64,000 nt of DNA from Actinomycetaceae bacterium (GCA_028724905.1 JAQYTG010000004.1:62001-126000), one strand, 5' to 3'. Positions 1 to 10,612 are shown, numbered from the stretch's first letter. The notes: generated from the sequence alone by a model not told the origin. Numbers and translations are program-made.

Positions 1-837
1 GCCACGTCTCAGCGCCAGGCAATCGGAGCAGTCAAACTCGGCGACGTCCGGCTCCTCATAGCGGATGGGGCTCCGCAACTGGAGAGCTGGATGGTGCCAG
101 AGCCGGCATACGCATTACTGTTCGTGCGCGAGCACCAAGATGGGTGCCCGCTCTTGATCGTGCGCCGAATGGGACGCGAAAAACGGTGGGATTGGAGCGG
201 TGAACAGCCAGCTTTTCGATGGTTGATGCTCGCTGATACTCCTGCGGATGCGCGCGATTTTGTGCGTGACGAGCTAGGAGCTGGAGGCGTGGCACGCGCG
301 GCGGTGGCCGATCTGGTGGATGCCACATTTTCGGCGGTGCGCGAGGCGCTGCTCGTTCCCGCAGATCGGGCATTGCCGGCGCTGGTATCCGCCCTGCGGC
401 TGCCGAGCCAGGTAGTAGCAGTGGTGAATGGCGAAGCGGGCATTGATACCGTGCCTGGAGTTCGGATATTTCAGCCGCAGGGAGCGGCCAGCACATTCAC
501 TGAAGCGCTCGCGTGGGAGGTGGCTGGAGAAGGCCGCGTACATTCAGGGCTGGCTGGCGTCTATCGCTCTGTGTATCTGGAGCGCCCGTGGCTGACGTCA
601 ATTGTGGCTGCTGCCCAGGCGGGCGTGGGCGGTGCAGTGCTGATGAGCGGCTTTAAGAAGTCGCTCGGCGGTGCTCGTTCGCCGTGGAAGATGGTAGCAG
701 GGGCAGCGCTCGTGGCCAATGCAATATCACGGATCGCCACCACACAATATATGAGTGCTGCTATGCGGCGTTTTGTGGGGGATGTGTCTGCGCAGGAGAT
801 GGAGCAACCAGTTTCCGATATCCACCAAGGCGAGTGA
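1..837 (+). CDS. hypothetical protein, 5' end truncated by the window edge (frame open from base 1)
   Basis: ORF 91..837 extends in frame to base 1 without a stop; no family recognised. Confidence 0.6.
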   Translation, partial: ATSQRQAIGAVKLGDVRLLIADGAPQLESWMVPEPAYALLFVREHQDGCPLLIVRRMGREKRWDWSGEQPAFRWLMLADTPADARDFVRDELGAGGVARAAVADLVDATFSAVREALLVPADRALPALVSALRLPSQVVAVVNGEAGIDTVPGVRIFQPQGAASTFTEALAWEVAGEGRVHSGLAGVYRSVYLERPWLTSIVAAAQAGVGGAVLMSGFKKSLGGARSPWKMVAGAALVANAISRIATTQYMSAAMRRFVGDVSAQEMEQPVSDIHQGE

Positions 838-1105
838 GCGGATCGGGTAAAATGCCCGCGGCTGGGTAGCGAGTCGAATCGAGCACGCGGCCGATAGTGC
901 GAAGTTGGCACACAGATACAGTGGCGCAGGAAAAACGGTGTACACAAGAATACAGTGGGTCATAAATGCAGTGGGTATAGAAAAGCGGCGAGCATGGGTG
1001 CGCAGTGCACGGGAAACACCTGTGCTTTTCTCGTAGCGAAGCTCGTGTGATGAACGGCTGTGTCAGGAATACGTGGACGGCACGTACAGGTAGAGGAGGG
1101 TTAAT

Positions 1106-1531
1106 ATGAGTGAGATTCTCGCTCCGGTAGAGGCTGATGTCGAGGCATTTTGGGTACACGCGATCAATGCTGCTCGGCTCAATCCGGCTGAGGCCGTAAT
1201 GGGGCAGAACGATTTTCTCTCGCTGCGTCCGCCGTTTTTTGCTTATGGGCAGACGGCTGAGGAAGCGGATGAGTTTTGTGCGGCGGTGCTCGATGGCTCA
1301 GTGCGGCAGATACATACAGATATGGGCGATACGGATGCGAACGAAAACGTTGAGGCCGATGAGGGCGTTGCTCAGCAGCTACGTGCCGAACAGCCGCGCG
1401 TGGGTGATCTAGCCGTTATGTGTGACGGCAGGGGCATTCCGCGAGCTTTGATCGTCACCAAGCGGGTGGAGATCGTGCCCGGCAGTGGCGTCACCGAATA
1501 TATTGACGTGCTCTATCCGGCAGATGCGTGA
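1106..1531 (+). CDS. hypothetical protein (141 aa)
   Basis: ORF preceded by gaggagggtt RBS-like sequence; acidic protein without recognised family. Confidence 0.6.
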   Translation: MSEILAPVEADVEAFWVHAINAARLNPAEAVMGQNDFLSLRPPFFAYGQTAEEADEFCAAVLDGSVRQIHTDMGDTDANENVEADEGVAQQLRAEQPRVGDLAVMCDGRGIPRALIVTKRVEIVPGSGVTEYIDVLYPADA

Positions 1532-1665
1532 GCGGAGCCAACCGCAACGCGGGAGTGCGCAGCGCAAGCAAACTGCAACGCGGGAAGTATGCAGTGCAAC
1601 AGTACATAGCGTCAAGGCATTGCCGAGATGATGAGGTATCACGAGACGATATAGGTATCAGCGGA

Positions 1666-2271
1666 TTAGGCATCCGGCGTGGGGATATCTGCAATGGGGG
1701 TGCAGTTATCGAGGTTCTTCATCGCTCTAGCAAAAGCGCCGTTATCGGGAGTAGCCGCAAAATCTGCGGCTTCGTTCCATTTGTTGCCAAGTACTACGTC
1801 TACTTGACTGCCGGTGAGAGTGGGATCGTAGACCACTGAAGATCGCGGGAAGAAAGCGCGCAGTGTGTAGGCCGAGGCGACGCTCTCCTTGCTCGTGAAA
1901 AGAATGACGGAAGAATCTATCGGTTTGCCCGCCCAGTTGGCAGTTGCAGAAACGGTTACGGTGGCTTTCGTGAGGGCTTCTCCTACCCTGCTGGCGAGTC
2001 CTTCCGTCTCTCCGGCGTTGTAGACGCGCACGCTGATGGTTTTACGATCCATAGCTGCGGCACCATCGGTGAGGCAGGGGATATATGCGGTGTCTTTCGG
2101 AGTGCGGGTAAAATCTCGATTAAACGGGAAAGGGATGATGTTGAGCCAAAACATCGTGCACAGCACAAGCAGTACCAGCATCGCAGTGCCAATACTGCCA
2201 AACACCACCGTTTGCCGCTGGTGCATACGATTTTGATACTCTGCGCGCTGATTGCTTGAGGAAGAAGTCAC
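1666..2271 (-). CDS. LytR C-terminal-domain-like membrane protein
   Basis: single N-terminal TM followed by 'VRVYNAGETEGLASRVGEALTK...VDVVLGNKW', typical of LytR_C domains. Confidence 0.75.
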   Translation of the reverse strand: MTSSSSNQRAEYQNRMHQRQTVVFGSIGTAMLVLLVLCTMFWLNIIPFPFNRDFTRTPKDTAYIPCLTDGAAAMDRKTISVRVYNAGETEGLASRVGEALTKATVTVSATANWAGKPIDSSVILFTSKESVASAYTLRAFFPRSSVVYDPTLTGSQVDVVLGNKWNEAADFAATPDNGAFARAMKNLDNCTPIADIPTPDA

Positions 2272-2288
2272 ACGCCTAATGTAGCTTA

Positions 2289-2888
2289 CTAGCAGCGTGG
2301 CTTGCTAACTTTTGGGGCTCGAACCTCTTTGATTTTGATGCGGCATTCGTTGTCGGCGTGTAGTGGGCTGAGTTGCACGAGGCCGCGCGAACCGATGGCT
2401 TGCTGGATAATCATGCGGTGAATACGGCAAGTGTAGCCAGGTTGCCCCTCGTTGATTTCACGGAACGGGCAGGCCGTTACGTGAATTTCGTTGTCTGCTT
2501 CGTAAGAATCCACATCGACGTTTTTCAAAAACTCCACGACGTCTGATTCGAGATTTTCAGACTCTTCGAGGCTTCCCTCATATCGGCCAGAAATGAGAGC
2601 CTCCAAAATGTGCTGTTCGTCGTCTGTGGCAGATTCCATCGCGCGCAGGGCATCTTTCAGCATTGTGAACCGCCCTTGGCGAGCACGGAAGATAAATGTC
2701 GGTCTGCCTTTTTTGCCGTCTCGATACTGTTTGCGCTCAAGAACTCCGCTGTCTGCCAGAGCAGTGACGGCGGCGCGTATGGAATTTGGATGCACGTCTA
2801 CGTCGTCGGCTATCTCGGAGATAGTAGCCCAGTCCTTTTTGTTCTGGATATATCTGAGCACTTGCTTCTGAATATCCGTCAGTTCCAT
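2289..2888 (-). CDS. winged-helix transcriptional regulator with C-terminal Cys motif (SufR/ArsR-like)
   Basis: N-terminal HTH 'DIQKQVLRYIQNKKDWATISEIADDVDVHPNSIRAAVTALADSGVLERK'; C-terminal Cys at CPF...TC...EC. Confidence 0.7.
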   Translation of the reverse strand: MELTDIQKQVLRYIQNKKDWATISEIADDVDVHPNSIRAAVTALADSGVLERKQYRDGKKGRPTFIFRARQGRFTMLKDALRAMESATDDEQHILEALISGRYEGSLEESENLESDVVEFLKNVDVDSYEADNEIHVTACPFREINEGQPGYTCRIHRMIIQQAIGSRGLVQLSPLHADNECRIKIKEVRAPKVSKPRC

Positions 2889-3545
2889 GGAGACCTCTCG
2901 AAGTGGCTGTTTTTGTGCATCAGAGTTTCACCGCATATCAGCAACCTTGGTGCAGCTGTCTTACTTTGTCGTCGCTACAATGGCTAACGCATCTATCATA
3001 TTCCAGATTCTTTAAATAATACATTTTTAACAGAACTAAAATCATTGATTTTTCAGCGTTTTCTCAGGTTGTGTCATTTATTTTTCGTATTTCAAACAAA
3101 GCGAACAATTGACAGGGGGAGGTGGGAGGGTGTGTGGGTGGTTTTGCTCTATACAAGTGGGTGGTTTTATCTCTTATATACGGTATGCTCGGCGAATCTT
3201 CTATGGATCTGCGAATCTACAAATCTGTAACTCTATAAATTATAAATCTATGGCCTGTGCCACATTGGAATATCTCCAGATATTAGCTGTTTTATTAGAT
3301 GAACACTCATGGCTGGCTCATGGCTGATGGAGCGTGCATACGCTGCTGATGGATGTGTATACGCTTACGCGGCAGCGAGTACGACGTGAAGACATGAGCG
3401 CGGTGAGGGCTGCGTGACGCACAGCGAAAGCGCAGGGCACATAGCGAAAGCGCAGACGCATGGTGAAAGCATGGGTGTGCAGTGAAAGCGTAGGGCGCAG
3501 CGAAGTAGACGCGCAGTGAAAGCGCACGAGGGAAAGAAGAACGTG

Positions 3546-5303
3546 ATGGCTAAAATAACTGCAGCAGATGCCATGATGAAAGTACTAGAGAGCTGGGGCG
3601 TGAAGCGGATTTACGGCCTGCCAGGAGGATCTCTAGATTCCACCATGAACGCGATATACAACTACCGCGATCGGATTCATTACGTGGGGGTGCGTCATGA
3701 AGAGGCTGGAGCGCTCGCAGCTGTGGCAGAGGCGAAACTCACGGGGCGTATTGGCGTCACGCTAGGATCGGCAGGCCCAGGGGCAGTGCACCTACTCAAC
3801 GGCCTCTACGACGCTAAAACCGATCACATTCCGGTGCTGGCGATCATCGGGCAGGTGCCAAGCTCGCGCATGAACCTCGACTTTTTCCAGGAGATGCCGG
3901 AGAATCCGATATTTGCGGATGTGGCTATCTACAACCGCACGGTGATGACCCCCGAGCAGCTTCCGCTGGTGATCGACGCCGCCATCCGCGAAGCGTACGA
4001 ACGGCGTGGCGTGGCCGTAGTGGTGATTCCTAAAGATTTTGGCTGGGCTGAGATCGAAGATAGCTACCCCAGCTCTGCTCAGGCATTCGCTGAGCCGCAG
4101 TGGGTGCGCAGTGCTCGTGACGCCGATGTGCAGCGTGCCCTTGATCTGCTCGTTCAGGCCAAGCGTCCGTACATCTACTTTGGCCAAGGTGCACGCCAGA
4201 GTGGCGATGCCCTGCGCGAACTCAGCGATCTATTGAAAGTGCCGCTGGGTAGTACCTATCTCGGCAAGCCTACTCTTGAGGGGGACGAACCAGCGTGGAT
4301 GCTCTCCACTGGCCGCGTGAGCACGAAGCCAGGTGTGGACGTCGCACGCAATGCTGATACTGTGCTCTTCTTGGGCACTAATTTTGAGTTTCCGGCGTTC
4401 AATCCGAAAGCTGCTTTTATCGACGTCAATTTGCGCCCGAGCACCATTGGTAAACGTCACAAGGCTGAACTGGGTATTGTGGCAGACGTCAATGTGTTCT
4501 TGAGTCAGTTGCTCGATGCGGCTCATGCTCGCGTTAAGAGTGGTGAAGATCTCACTGCGACTCATCAAGGGTGGTACAGTGCCGCCGTGGAGGATCGGGC
4601 GCAGTGGGATGCGTGGATTGCGCGCAAAGCGCAGCAGCAGGATGCATCGCCAGCGCGTTTTGAGCCGCTGTATGCCGCGATTAATAAGGTGGCCGATCCG
4701 GATGCGATCTTTGGGGTAGACGTGGGCAACGTCAATATCGCCACTGGGCGTTTCCTACACATGGATCACGACAAGACGTTCGTCACCTCTCCGCTCTATG
4801 CCACGATGGGGTTTGGGGTGCCGGCAGGTCTCGCGGCGGCGCTCGAATTTCCAGGCCGCGAAGTGTGGACGCTCTCCGGCGACGGCGGGTTTGCGATGAT
4901 GAGCCAGGATTTGATCGCCCAGCGAGATGAGCACTTGCCGATTATTAATGTGGTGTTTAGCAACGGTTCACTTGGGTTTATCGAAGCTGAGCAAGATGAC
5001 ACCCGCCAGCCGCATTCGGGAGTGAAAATTTCTGATGTCGATTTTGCTCAGGTAGCTCAAGGCTTCGGCGTCACGGGATATACCGTCCACTCTGGAACGG
5101 AGTTCGAGAAAGTCCTCAATGAGGTGAAAGGCACTCGTGAGCCGGTAGTGATTGACGTCAAGATCACGAACGATCGCCTGCTGCCGGTGGAAAAATTCCC
5201 CACGCACGCTGAGGATATGGAGGGCTTTGAAGAATTTCGGCAGCGCTATGATGCGTCCGAGCTGGAGCCGTTCGGAGAGATTTTAGCTCGGCACAATGGC
5301 TGA
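3546..5303 (+). CDS. pyruvate oxidase (ThDP-dependent, SpxB/PoxB-like)
   Basis: 'GVKRIYGLPGGSLDSTMNAIYNYRDRIHYVGVRHEEAGALAA...GDGGFAMMSQDL'; start placed at MAKITAADAMM. Confidence 0.85.
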   Translation: MAKITAADAMMKVLESWGVKRIYGLPGGSLDSTMNAIYNYRDRIHYVGVRHEEAGALAAVAEAKLTGRIGVTLGSAGPGAVHLLNGLYDAKTDHIPVLAIIGQVPSSRMNLDFFQEMPENPIFADVAIYNRTVMTPEQLPLVIDAAIREAYERRGVAVVVIPKDFGWAEIEDSYPSSAQAFAEPQWVRSARDADVQRALDLLVQAKRPYIYFGQGARQSGDALRELSDLLKVPLGSTYLGKPTLEGDEPAWMLSTGRVSTKPGVDVARNADTVLFLGTNFEFPAFNPKAAFIDVNLRPSTIGKRHKAELGIVADVNVFLSQLLDAAHARVKSGEDLTATHQGWYSAAVEDRAQWDAWIARKAQQQDASPARFEPLYAAINKVADPDAIFGVDVGNVNIATGRFLHMDHDKTFVTSPLYATMGFGVPAGLAAALEFPGREVWTLSGDGGFAMMSQDLIAQRDEHLPIINVVFSNGSLGFIEAEQDDTRQPHSGVKISDVDFAQVAQGFGVTGYTVHSGTEFEKVLNEVKGTREPVVIDVKITNDRLLPVEKFPTHAEDMEGFEEFRQRYDASELEPFGEILARHNG

Positions 5304-5430
5304 TGCCTGTGTGGGCTATCCATCGTGCCAGGCTATCCCTCTTAAAATATGAGACACACGTTCAGTATGTGATCGAGATGCTTATGCTGGCGGCAAGCCT
5401 AAACAGAATTCATACTCTGGAGGGATTGCT

Positions 5431-6423
5431 ATGAAGAAAAAATTGAGCGCAGCGCTCACATTGGTAGGTACGTTGGCACTAGCACTCGCGGGTTGCTCAA
5501 ATTCGCCATCTGGCTCGGGGCAAAGCGGATCAGCTGGCGATAAGACGTATACCGTGGGGATTGCTCAATACTTGAGCCATCCCTCCCTTGACGCCGCCGT
5601 CAAAGGTTTCAAAGCGGCGCTGACGGATGCGAAACTCAACGTCACCTACGACGAGCAAAATGCTCAGGGGGATCAGGGCACAGCTACATCGATCGCCTCC
5701 AAATTTGCCACCCAAAAGATGGATCTGGTGCTGGCCGTGGCTACACCTATGGCTCAAGCTGTGGCTCAGAACGTGGTGAGTGCTCCGGTACTCTTTACCG
5801 CCGTCACCGATCCTGTGGCTGCTCAGCTCGTGGATTCCAATGACAAGCCAGGCGCGAACGTCACCGGCACGACGGACTTAAACCCTGTGGCAGAGCAGAT
5901 TGACTTGATAAAGCAGGTGCTGCCCAGTGCTAAGAGCGTGGGCGTGGTCTACTCGTCGGGCGAAGTAAATTCGCAGGTACAGGTGGATCTGGCCAAGGCT
6001 CAGGCGCAGAAGCAAGGCCTGAAGCTGGTGGAAAAGAAGATCACCAATTCCTCTGAAGTGGTGCAGGCAGTGCAGACGCTTGGCGATGTGGATGCCATTT
6101 ACGTGCCGACGGACAATATGGTGGTCTCGGCTCTAGATTCTGTGCTTCAGATTGCTCAGGAGAAGAAAATTCTCGTGGTGGTAGCGGAAGCGACATCCGT
6201 GGAAAAGGGTGGAGCGCTCACCTACGGGCTTGACTACGAGAAGCTGGGGTATCAAACCGGCCAGATGGCTGTCAAAATTCTCAAAGATGGAGCAGATCCT
6301 GCCACAACTCCGGTAGAGGCACAGGCAGATCCGCAGCTCGTGGTGAATCCTAAGGGAGCTGAGCTCACAGGTGTGACGCTTCCGAAAGAGCTATTAGACA
6401 AAGCAGATCGAACCATCGAGTAA
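5431..6423 (+). CDS. ABC transporter substrate-binding lipoprotein (ABC_sub_bind / TrpX-like)
   Basis: lipobox LALAGCSN; 'YTVGIAQYLSHPSLDAAVKGFKAAL...'. Confidence 0.85.
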   Translation: MKKKLSAALTLVGTLALALAGCSNSPSGSGQSGSAGDKTYTVGIAQYLSHPSLDAAVKGFKAALTDAKLNVTYDEQNAQGDQGTATSIASKFATQKMDLVLAVATPMAQAVAQNVVSAPVLFTAVTDPVAAQLVDSNDKPGANVTGTTDLNPVAEQIDLIKQVLPSAKSVGVVYSSGEVNSQVQVDLAKAQAQKQGLKLVEKKITNSSEVVQAVQTLGDVDAIYVPTDNMVVSALDSVLQIAQEKKILVVVAEATSVEKGGALTYGLDYEKLGYQTGQMAVKILKDGADPATTPVEAQADPQLVVNPKGAELTGVTLPKELLDKADRTIE

Positions 6424-6490
6424 GACGCTTGAATGGCTAAAGCCGTAAATGGCGCGCTTCTGCGCGGCCACACGGCAATTGATGAACTGA

Positions 6491-6524
6491 GAAATGGGCT
6501 TGCGCTCCGGCGTAAGCCCATTTC
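6491..6524. terminator. strong stem-loop in the SBP-permease spacer
   Basis: gaaatgggcttgcg-ctccgg-cgtaagcccatttc, 14-bp stem with one G.U; no long U tract. Confidence 0.5.
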
Positions 6525-6588
6525 CGCTAAGCTAGAGCATGACGTGCCTCTGAGGGGGATATAAAGGAAGCACACAGAAGGGGAATCA

Positions 6589-7581
6589 ATGATCGCAGCA
6601 CTCGATCTGGGTTTGATCTACGGGCTGATGGCTCTGGGTGTTTATCTCACATTTCGCATTCTCGATTTTGCAGATCTCACCATTGACTCCAGCTTTACCA
6701 CCGGTGCTGCCACCACGGCTATGGCACTGATTGCTGGCTGGAATCCTTGGATTGCTACGGTTGCTGGATTCGTCGTAGGGCTGATCGCTGGCCTCATCAC
6801 TGGCCTGCTCAATACAGTTGGGAAGATTCATCCGCTGCTCGCCGGAATCCTCACGCAGATTGGCCTATACTCCATCAATCTGCGGATTATGGGTAAAGCG
6901 AACGTCCCCTTGCTACGATCCAACACCTTATTCTCTGAGCTGCGCCGCAACCATTTGGTAGGCACGTTTACGTCGGTGGCCATTTTGGCACTGGCAGTGG
7001 CCGTCTTTGGTGCGGCGCTCATCTGGTTTTTGAATACGAATCTTGGCCTTGCGCTGCGCGCCACCGGAGACAACGAAGAAATGGCTCGGGCGCAGGGAAT
7101 CAACACCGACGGTGCAAAGCTCGTTGGCCTGGCGCTCTCGAACGGACTAGTTTCGCTCAGTGGAGCGCTCTTTGCCCAATACCAGGGGTTTGCAGATATC
7201 TCGATGGGCATTGGCTTGATCGTGGCCGGCCTGGCCTCGGTGATTATCGGCACCGCTGTGGTGCCCACGGGCAGAGTATGGGTGGCGGTACTGGCCGTGA
7301 TGGGCGGTTCGATTGTCTACCGCCTGATTATTCAGGTGGCGCTCATGATTCCGTGGTTTGATCCCAACGATATGAAGCTCCTCTCGGCACTAATCGTGAT
7401 GGTGGCACTCATTGCCCCGAGGGCGCGTGGCTTTAGCCGGCTCAAGAGAAACCAGCCAAAAGCTGAGTTTTCCAGCGTGCAGCCGTGGGACACTCCCGAT
7501 CCTGAAGAACTCGATTCCGGAGATACACGGCCAGCTGAGCGCAACGTCGCCCGCCGCCAACGGAAAGGAGCAGCAAAATGA
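6589..7581 (+). CDS. ABC transporter permease (BPD_transp_2 family, TrpY-like)
   Basis: multi-TM; 'GLALRATGDNEEMARAQGINTDGAKLVGLALSNGLVSLSGALFAQYQGFADI'. Confidence 0.85.
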   Translation: MIAALDLGLIYGLMALGVYLTFRILDFADLTIDSSFTTGAATTAMALIAGWNPWIATVAGFVVGLIAGLITGLLNTVGKIHPLLAGILTQIGLYSINLRIMGKANVPLLRSNTLFSELRRNHLVGTFTSVAILALAVAVFGAALIWFLNTNLGLALRATGDNEEMARAQGINTDGAKLVGLALSNGLVSLSGALFAQYQGFADISMGIGLIVAGLASVIIGTAVVPTGRVWVAVLAVMGGSIVYRLIIQVALMIPWFDPNDMKLLSALIVMVALIAPRARGFSRLKRNQPKAEFSSVQPWDTPDPEELDSGDTRPAERNVARRQRKGAAK

Positions 7582-8411
7582 TGCGAAAGATGTCGCATGA
7601 TGTGCACGCTGGATCACCCATGCTTGATATTCGCAACGTCTCAAAAGCGTTCTTTGCGGGCACGATCAACGAGAAAGTGGCTCTCAGAGACGTCTCCCTC
7701 TCGCTGAACAAAGGCGATTTCGTGACGATCATCGGCTCAAACGGAGCCGGAAAATCCACGCTGCTCAATATCGTTTCTGGGCGCTATAAAGCTGATATTG
7801 GTACGGTGGCGATCGACGGGCGATTCACGACTCGGCTGCCAGACTACAAAGTGGCGAAATACGTGGGTAGAGTTTTTCAAGATCCGATGGCTGGCACCTG
7901 CCCGCATATGACGATTGAGGAAAACCTAGCCATTGCCTTGGGGCGGGCGCGCGGGCACGGCTTGGGGATCGGCGTCACCAAAGCTAGAAAAGCACGATTC
8001 CGCGAAGAGTTGAAGGTGCTTGAGCAAGGCCTTGAGAGTCGTTTGACGGCGCGCGTCGGCTTACTCTCAGGCGGCCAACGCCAGGCACTCAGCCTCGTGA
8101 TGGCAGTGTTTACACAGCCGAAGATCCTTTTGCTCGATGAGCATACGGCCGCTCTGGATCCTGCTCGTGCGGAGTTGATCACGCGCCTCACGCGCGAGTT
8201 GGTGGCTAGCCATGAGCTCACCACACTGATGGTGACGCACAATATGAGCCAGGCTCTGGAACTCGGTAACCGTCTGATTATGATGCACGAGGGGAAGATC
8301 CTCTTTGAACTGAGTGGCGCAGATAAAGAAAACGCGACGGTGGAGGATCTGCTCGCAGAGTTTGCGAAGTTCAAAGATGTGCAGATGAGTGATAGGAGCT
8401 TGCTGGCCTAG
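7578..8411 (+). CDS. ABC transporter ATP-binding protein (TrpZ-like)
   Basis: Walker A GSNGAGKST, signature LLSGGQRQALSL, Walker B ILLLDEHTAALD; overlaps permease stop. Confidence 0.9.
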   Translation: MMRKMSHDVHAGSPMLDIRNVSKAFFAGTINEKVALRDVSLSLNKGDFVTIIGSNGAGKSTLLNIVSGRYKADIGTVAIDGRFTTRLPDYKVAKYVGRVFQDPMAGTCPHMTIEENLAIALGRARGHGLGIGVTKARKARFREELKVLEQGLESRLTARVGLLSGGQRQALSLVMAVFTQPKILLLDEHTAALDPARAELITRLTRELVASHELTTLMVTHNMSQALELGNRLIMMHEGKILFELSGADKENATVEDLLAEFAKFKDVQMSDRSLLA

Positions 8412-8582
8412 AGGAGATCCACCCTCGCCAGCCTAAATCCCTCGCTAGCCCGACAGGCTGCCAGAAATGAGCCTGAAAAGCCGCCCCAGGAGCAACCCTG
8501 GGATGTCAGAGCTTTTGTGCTTGCCTGGGATGCGAGAACTTTATGAGAGCCCTATTAGAGCTCTTGTGCTTGTGGAAATTGA

Positions 8583-8921
8583 TCTGCCACGGACGCGAAG
8601 TTTGCCGCGCTGGCGGCGTGGATGGAGAGTATTCAGTGCCGTGGCAGGGCAAAGCTGGGCGACAAGACGGTTCTCGACGCTATGGATGCGGCGTTGGGAG
8701 TGCTGAGAACATACACACCAGCTGCGGATTCACGAGTGCTGTTTGATCGGATTTGTGCAGCCGTTGCCGGCGTGGTGGAATCAGGCGCACAGGCCATGAG
8801 CCAACGCGGGAGAGCGGCATGGGTGGGCGAACGCTCACGAGGACACAAAGATCCTGGTCAGGTAGCTTTCCTGCGGCTCGTTGAAACGATTGCACGTCTG
8901 CCGATAGGCGAGAGTGAGTGA
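8583..8921 (+). pseudogene. C-terminal remnant of dihydroxyacetone kinase L subunit (DhaL)
   Basis: 'GRAKLGDKTVLDAMDAA...AQAMSQRGRAAWVGERSRGHKDPGQVAFLRL' matches the conserved DhaL 'GDKTMLDAL ... GRASYLGERSxGxxDPGA' segment; the N-terminal part is missing. Confidence 0.75.
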
Positions 8922-9054
8922 CGCTGCAGATCGAGCGATGCTCCGGATTGGATCGCGCTGCAGAGTGAGTGGGCTGCGGAGTGAGTGCACCGTGGATTGG
9001 GTTGCGCTGCGGGTTGATGAACTCCGCAGGGCACTCCTTAATCCGTAAGGTTGC

Positions 9055-10470
9055 TTATGTGTGGGGGTTTGCAGGCGCCGAGCGCGGAGCAATTTTGTCG
9101 AGAATGAGGCCGAGGATGAGCATAATTCCTGCTGGTATCACCCATCCGAGTGAGAGCTGTGCGAGTGGAATCGACTCTAGCAATGCGGATAAGAAACCAG
9201 GCAGCGTTCTTTGGGCAAGTTTGAAACCTTGGACGATGCCGTCAAGTAAGCCGAAAACCGCTGCCGTCCACACCGGCAAGCGATATGTGAAGAAGAGATG
9301 CCCAGGCACGAAGATGTCGATAATGCTCACCGCTATGACGGCGATCGTGATCGGATAGCAAAAGTACATCATCGGCACCACGACGTTCATTAGCGTGGCC
9401 AGCCCCAAGTTGGCAACGGCTAAGGCGATCACAGTGTGGATGACGAGCAAAGCATGGCGCGAAATGTTGGGGAACTGCCGCTCAAAGAACTGTACACTGG
9501 CTCCGATCAGGCCGACGCTCGTCGTCAAACACGCCAGAATTGCAATCAACCCAAGAATCCACTGGCCGGGGCTTCCAAAGAGCAGCTTAGCAGCATACGA
9601 AAGCCCCACGGCACCATCTGGCACGTCTGCATCTGCGATACGTAAGCCGACGTTGGCCAATCCGAGATACACCAGGGCAAGCAGGATTCCAGCCACGACT
9701 CCAGCGCTCACGGTGGCGCGGAAAAGCGGTTTCCCCTGCTGGAATCCCCAAGCGCGCAGCGAAGTGATGATAATCATGCCAAATACCAGCGAGGCAATAG
9801 CATCGAGAGTGTTGTATCCGGTGAGCAATCCGGAAATGAATGGCGTGGCGGCATATTTTTCCGCTGGAGTATCTAAGACGGGCGGTAATTTTATAAACGC
9901 GCCGAGAATCAGTGCCACCATCAAGATCAGCAATGCCGGCGTGAGCCAGGTGCCGATTTTCTGGATCACGTTGCTGGGGTTGATCACGAAGATAGCCGTG
10001 ACGACGAGGAATACTAGCGAATAGATGAAGAGTGCGAGACTGCCTGGGGTGCTTGGCAGATCGCCGATAGCTCCGACGCTCATGGAGAAACTCACAGTGG
10101 CCACGCGGGGTACGGCATAGAGTATGCCGGTGGTGAGCATGGCTATCCAGCAAAACACCAGGCCAGGAAGATGGCCGATACGTTTGGCGATCCCTTCAAT
10201 TCCTTGAGTGCTCGTGGCAGCGGCAACCATCGCCAAGACGGGCAAAAGTACGCCCGTCATAATGAAGCCCGCTGTGATCGCCATCCCGTTTGTGCCGCCC
10301 TCGACGCCAATCATCACCGGCAAGATAAGGTTGCCAGCTCCGAAAAACATGGCAAACAGCGCCAGCCCCGTGATGAGAATTGAGAGAATCGGCTGATTTT
10401 GTTTCGTTTCTGAAGATGTCTCTGGCACAAAATCCCATGTTACCCGATGGTTTCGCAGTTCTAGAATCAT
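9055..10470 (-). CDS. brnQ: branched-chain amino acid:cation symporter (LIVCS family)
   Basis: 'GLALFAMFFGAGNLILPVMIG...AVPRVATVSF', 12-TM-like. Confidence 0.9.
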   Translation of the reverse strand: MILELRNHRVTWDFVPETSSETKQNQPILSILITGLALFAMFFGAGNLILPVMIGVEGGTNGMAITAGFIMTGVLLPVLAMVAAATSTQGIEGIAKRIGHLPGLVFCWIAMLTTGILYAVPRVATVSFSMSVGAIGDLPSTPGSLALFIYSLVFLVVTAIFVINPSNVIQKIGTWLTPALLILMVALILGAFIKLPPVLDTPAEKYAATPFISGLLTGYNTLDAIASLVFGMIIITSLRAWGFQQGKPLFRATVSAGVVAGILLALVYLGLANVGLRIADADVPDGAVGLSYAAKLLFGSPGQWILGLIAILACLTTSVGLIGASVQFFERQFPNISRHALLVIHTVIALAVANLGLATLMNVVVPMMYFCYPITIAVIAVSIIDIFVPGHLFFTYRLPVWTAAVFGLLDGIVQGFKLAQRTLPGFLSALLESIPLAQLSLGWVIPAGIMLILGLILDKIAPRSAPANPHT

Positions 10471-10612
10471 AGGTCTGAGACGTCATAGCGGGGAGCATCG
10501 AGCAGGTGGCCATGCTGGTGTAGGGGTTGCGTGACGGTTGTTGCGGGGACGGCCATGTGGGCGGTGGCGGTGGCGGCAGTGCGGGTGGTTGTAGTCGTGG
10601 CGTCTGTATGGC

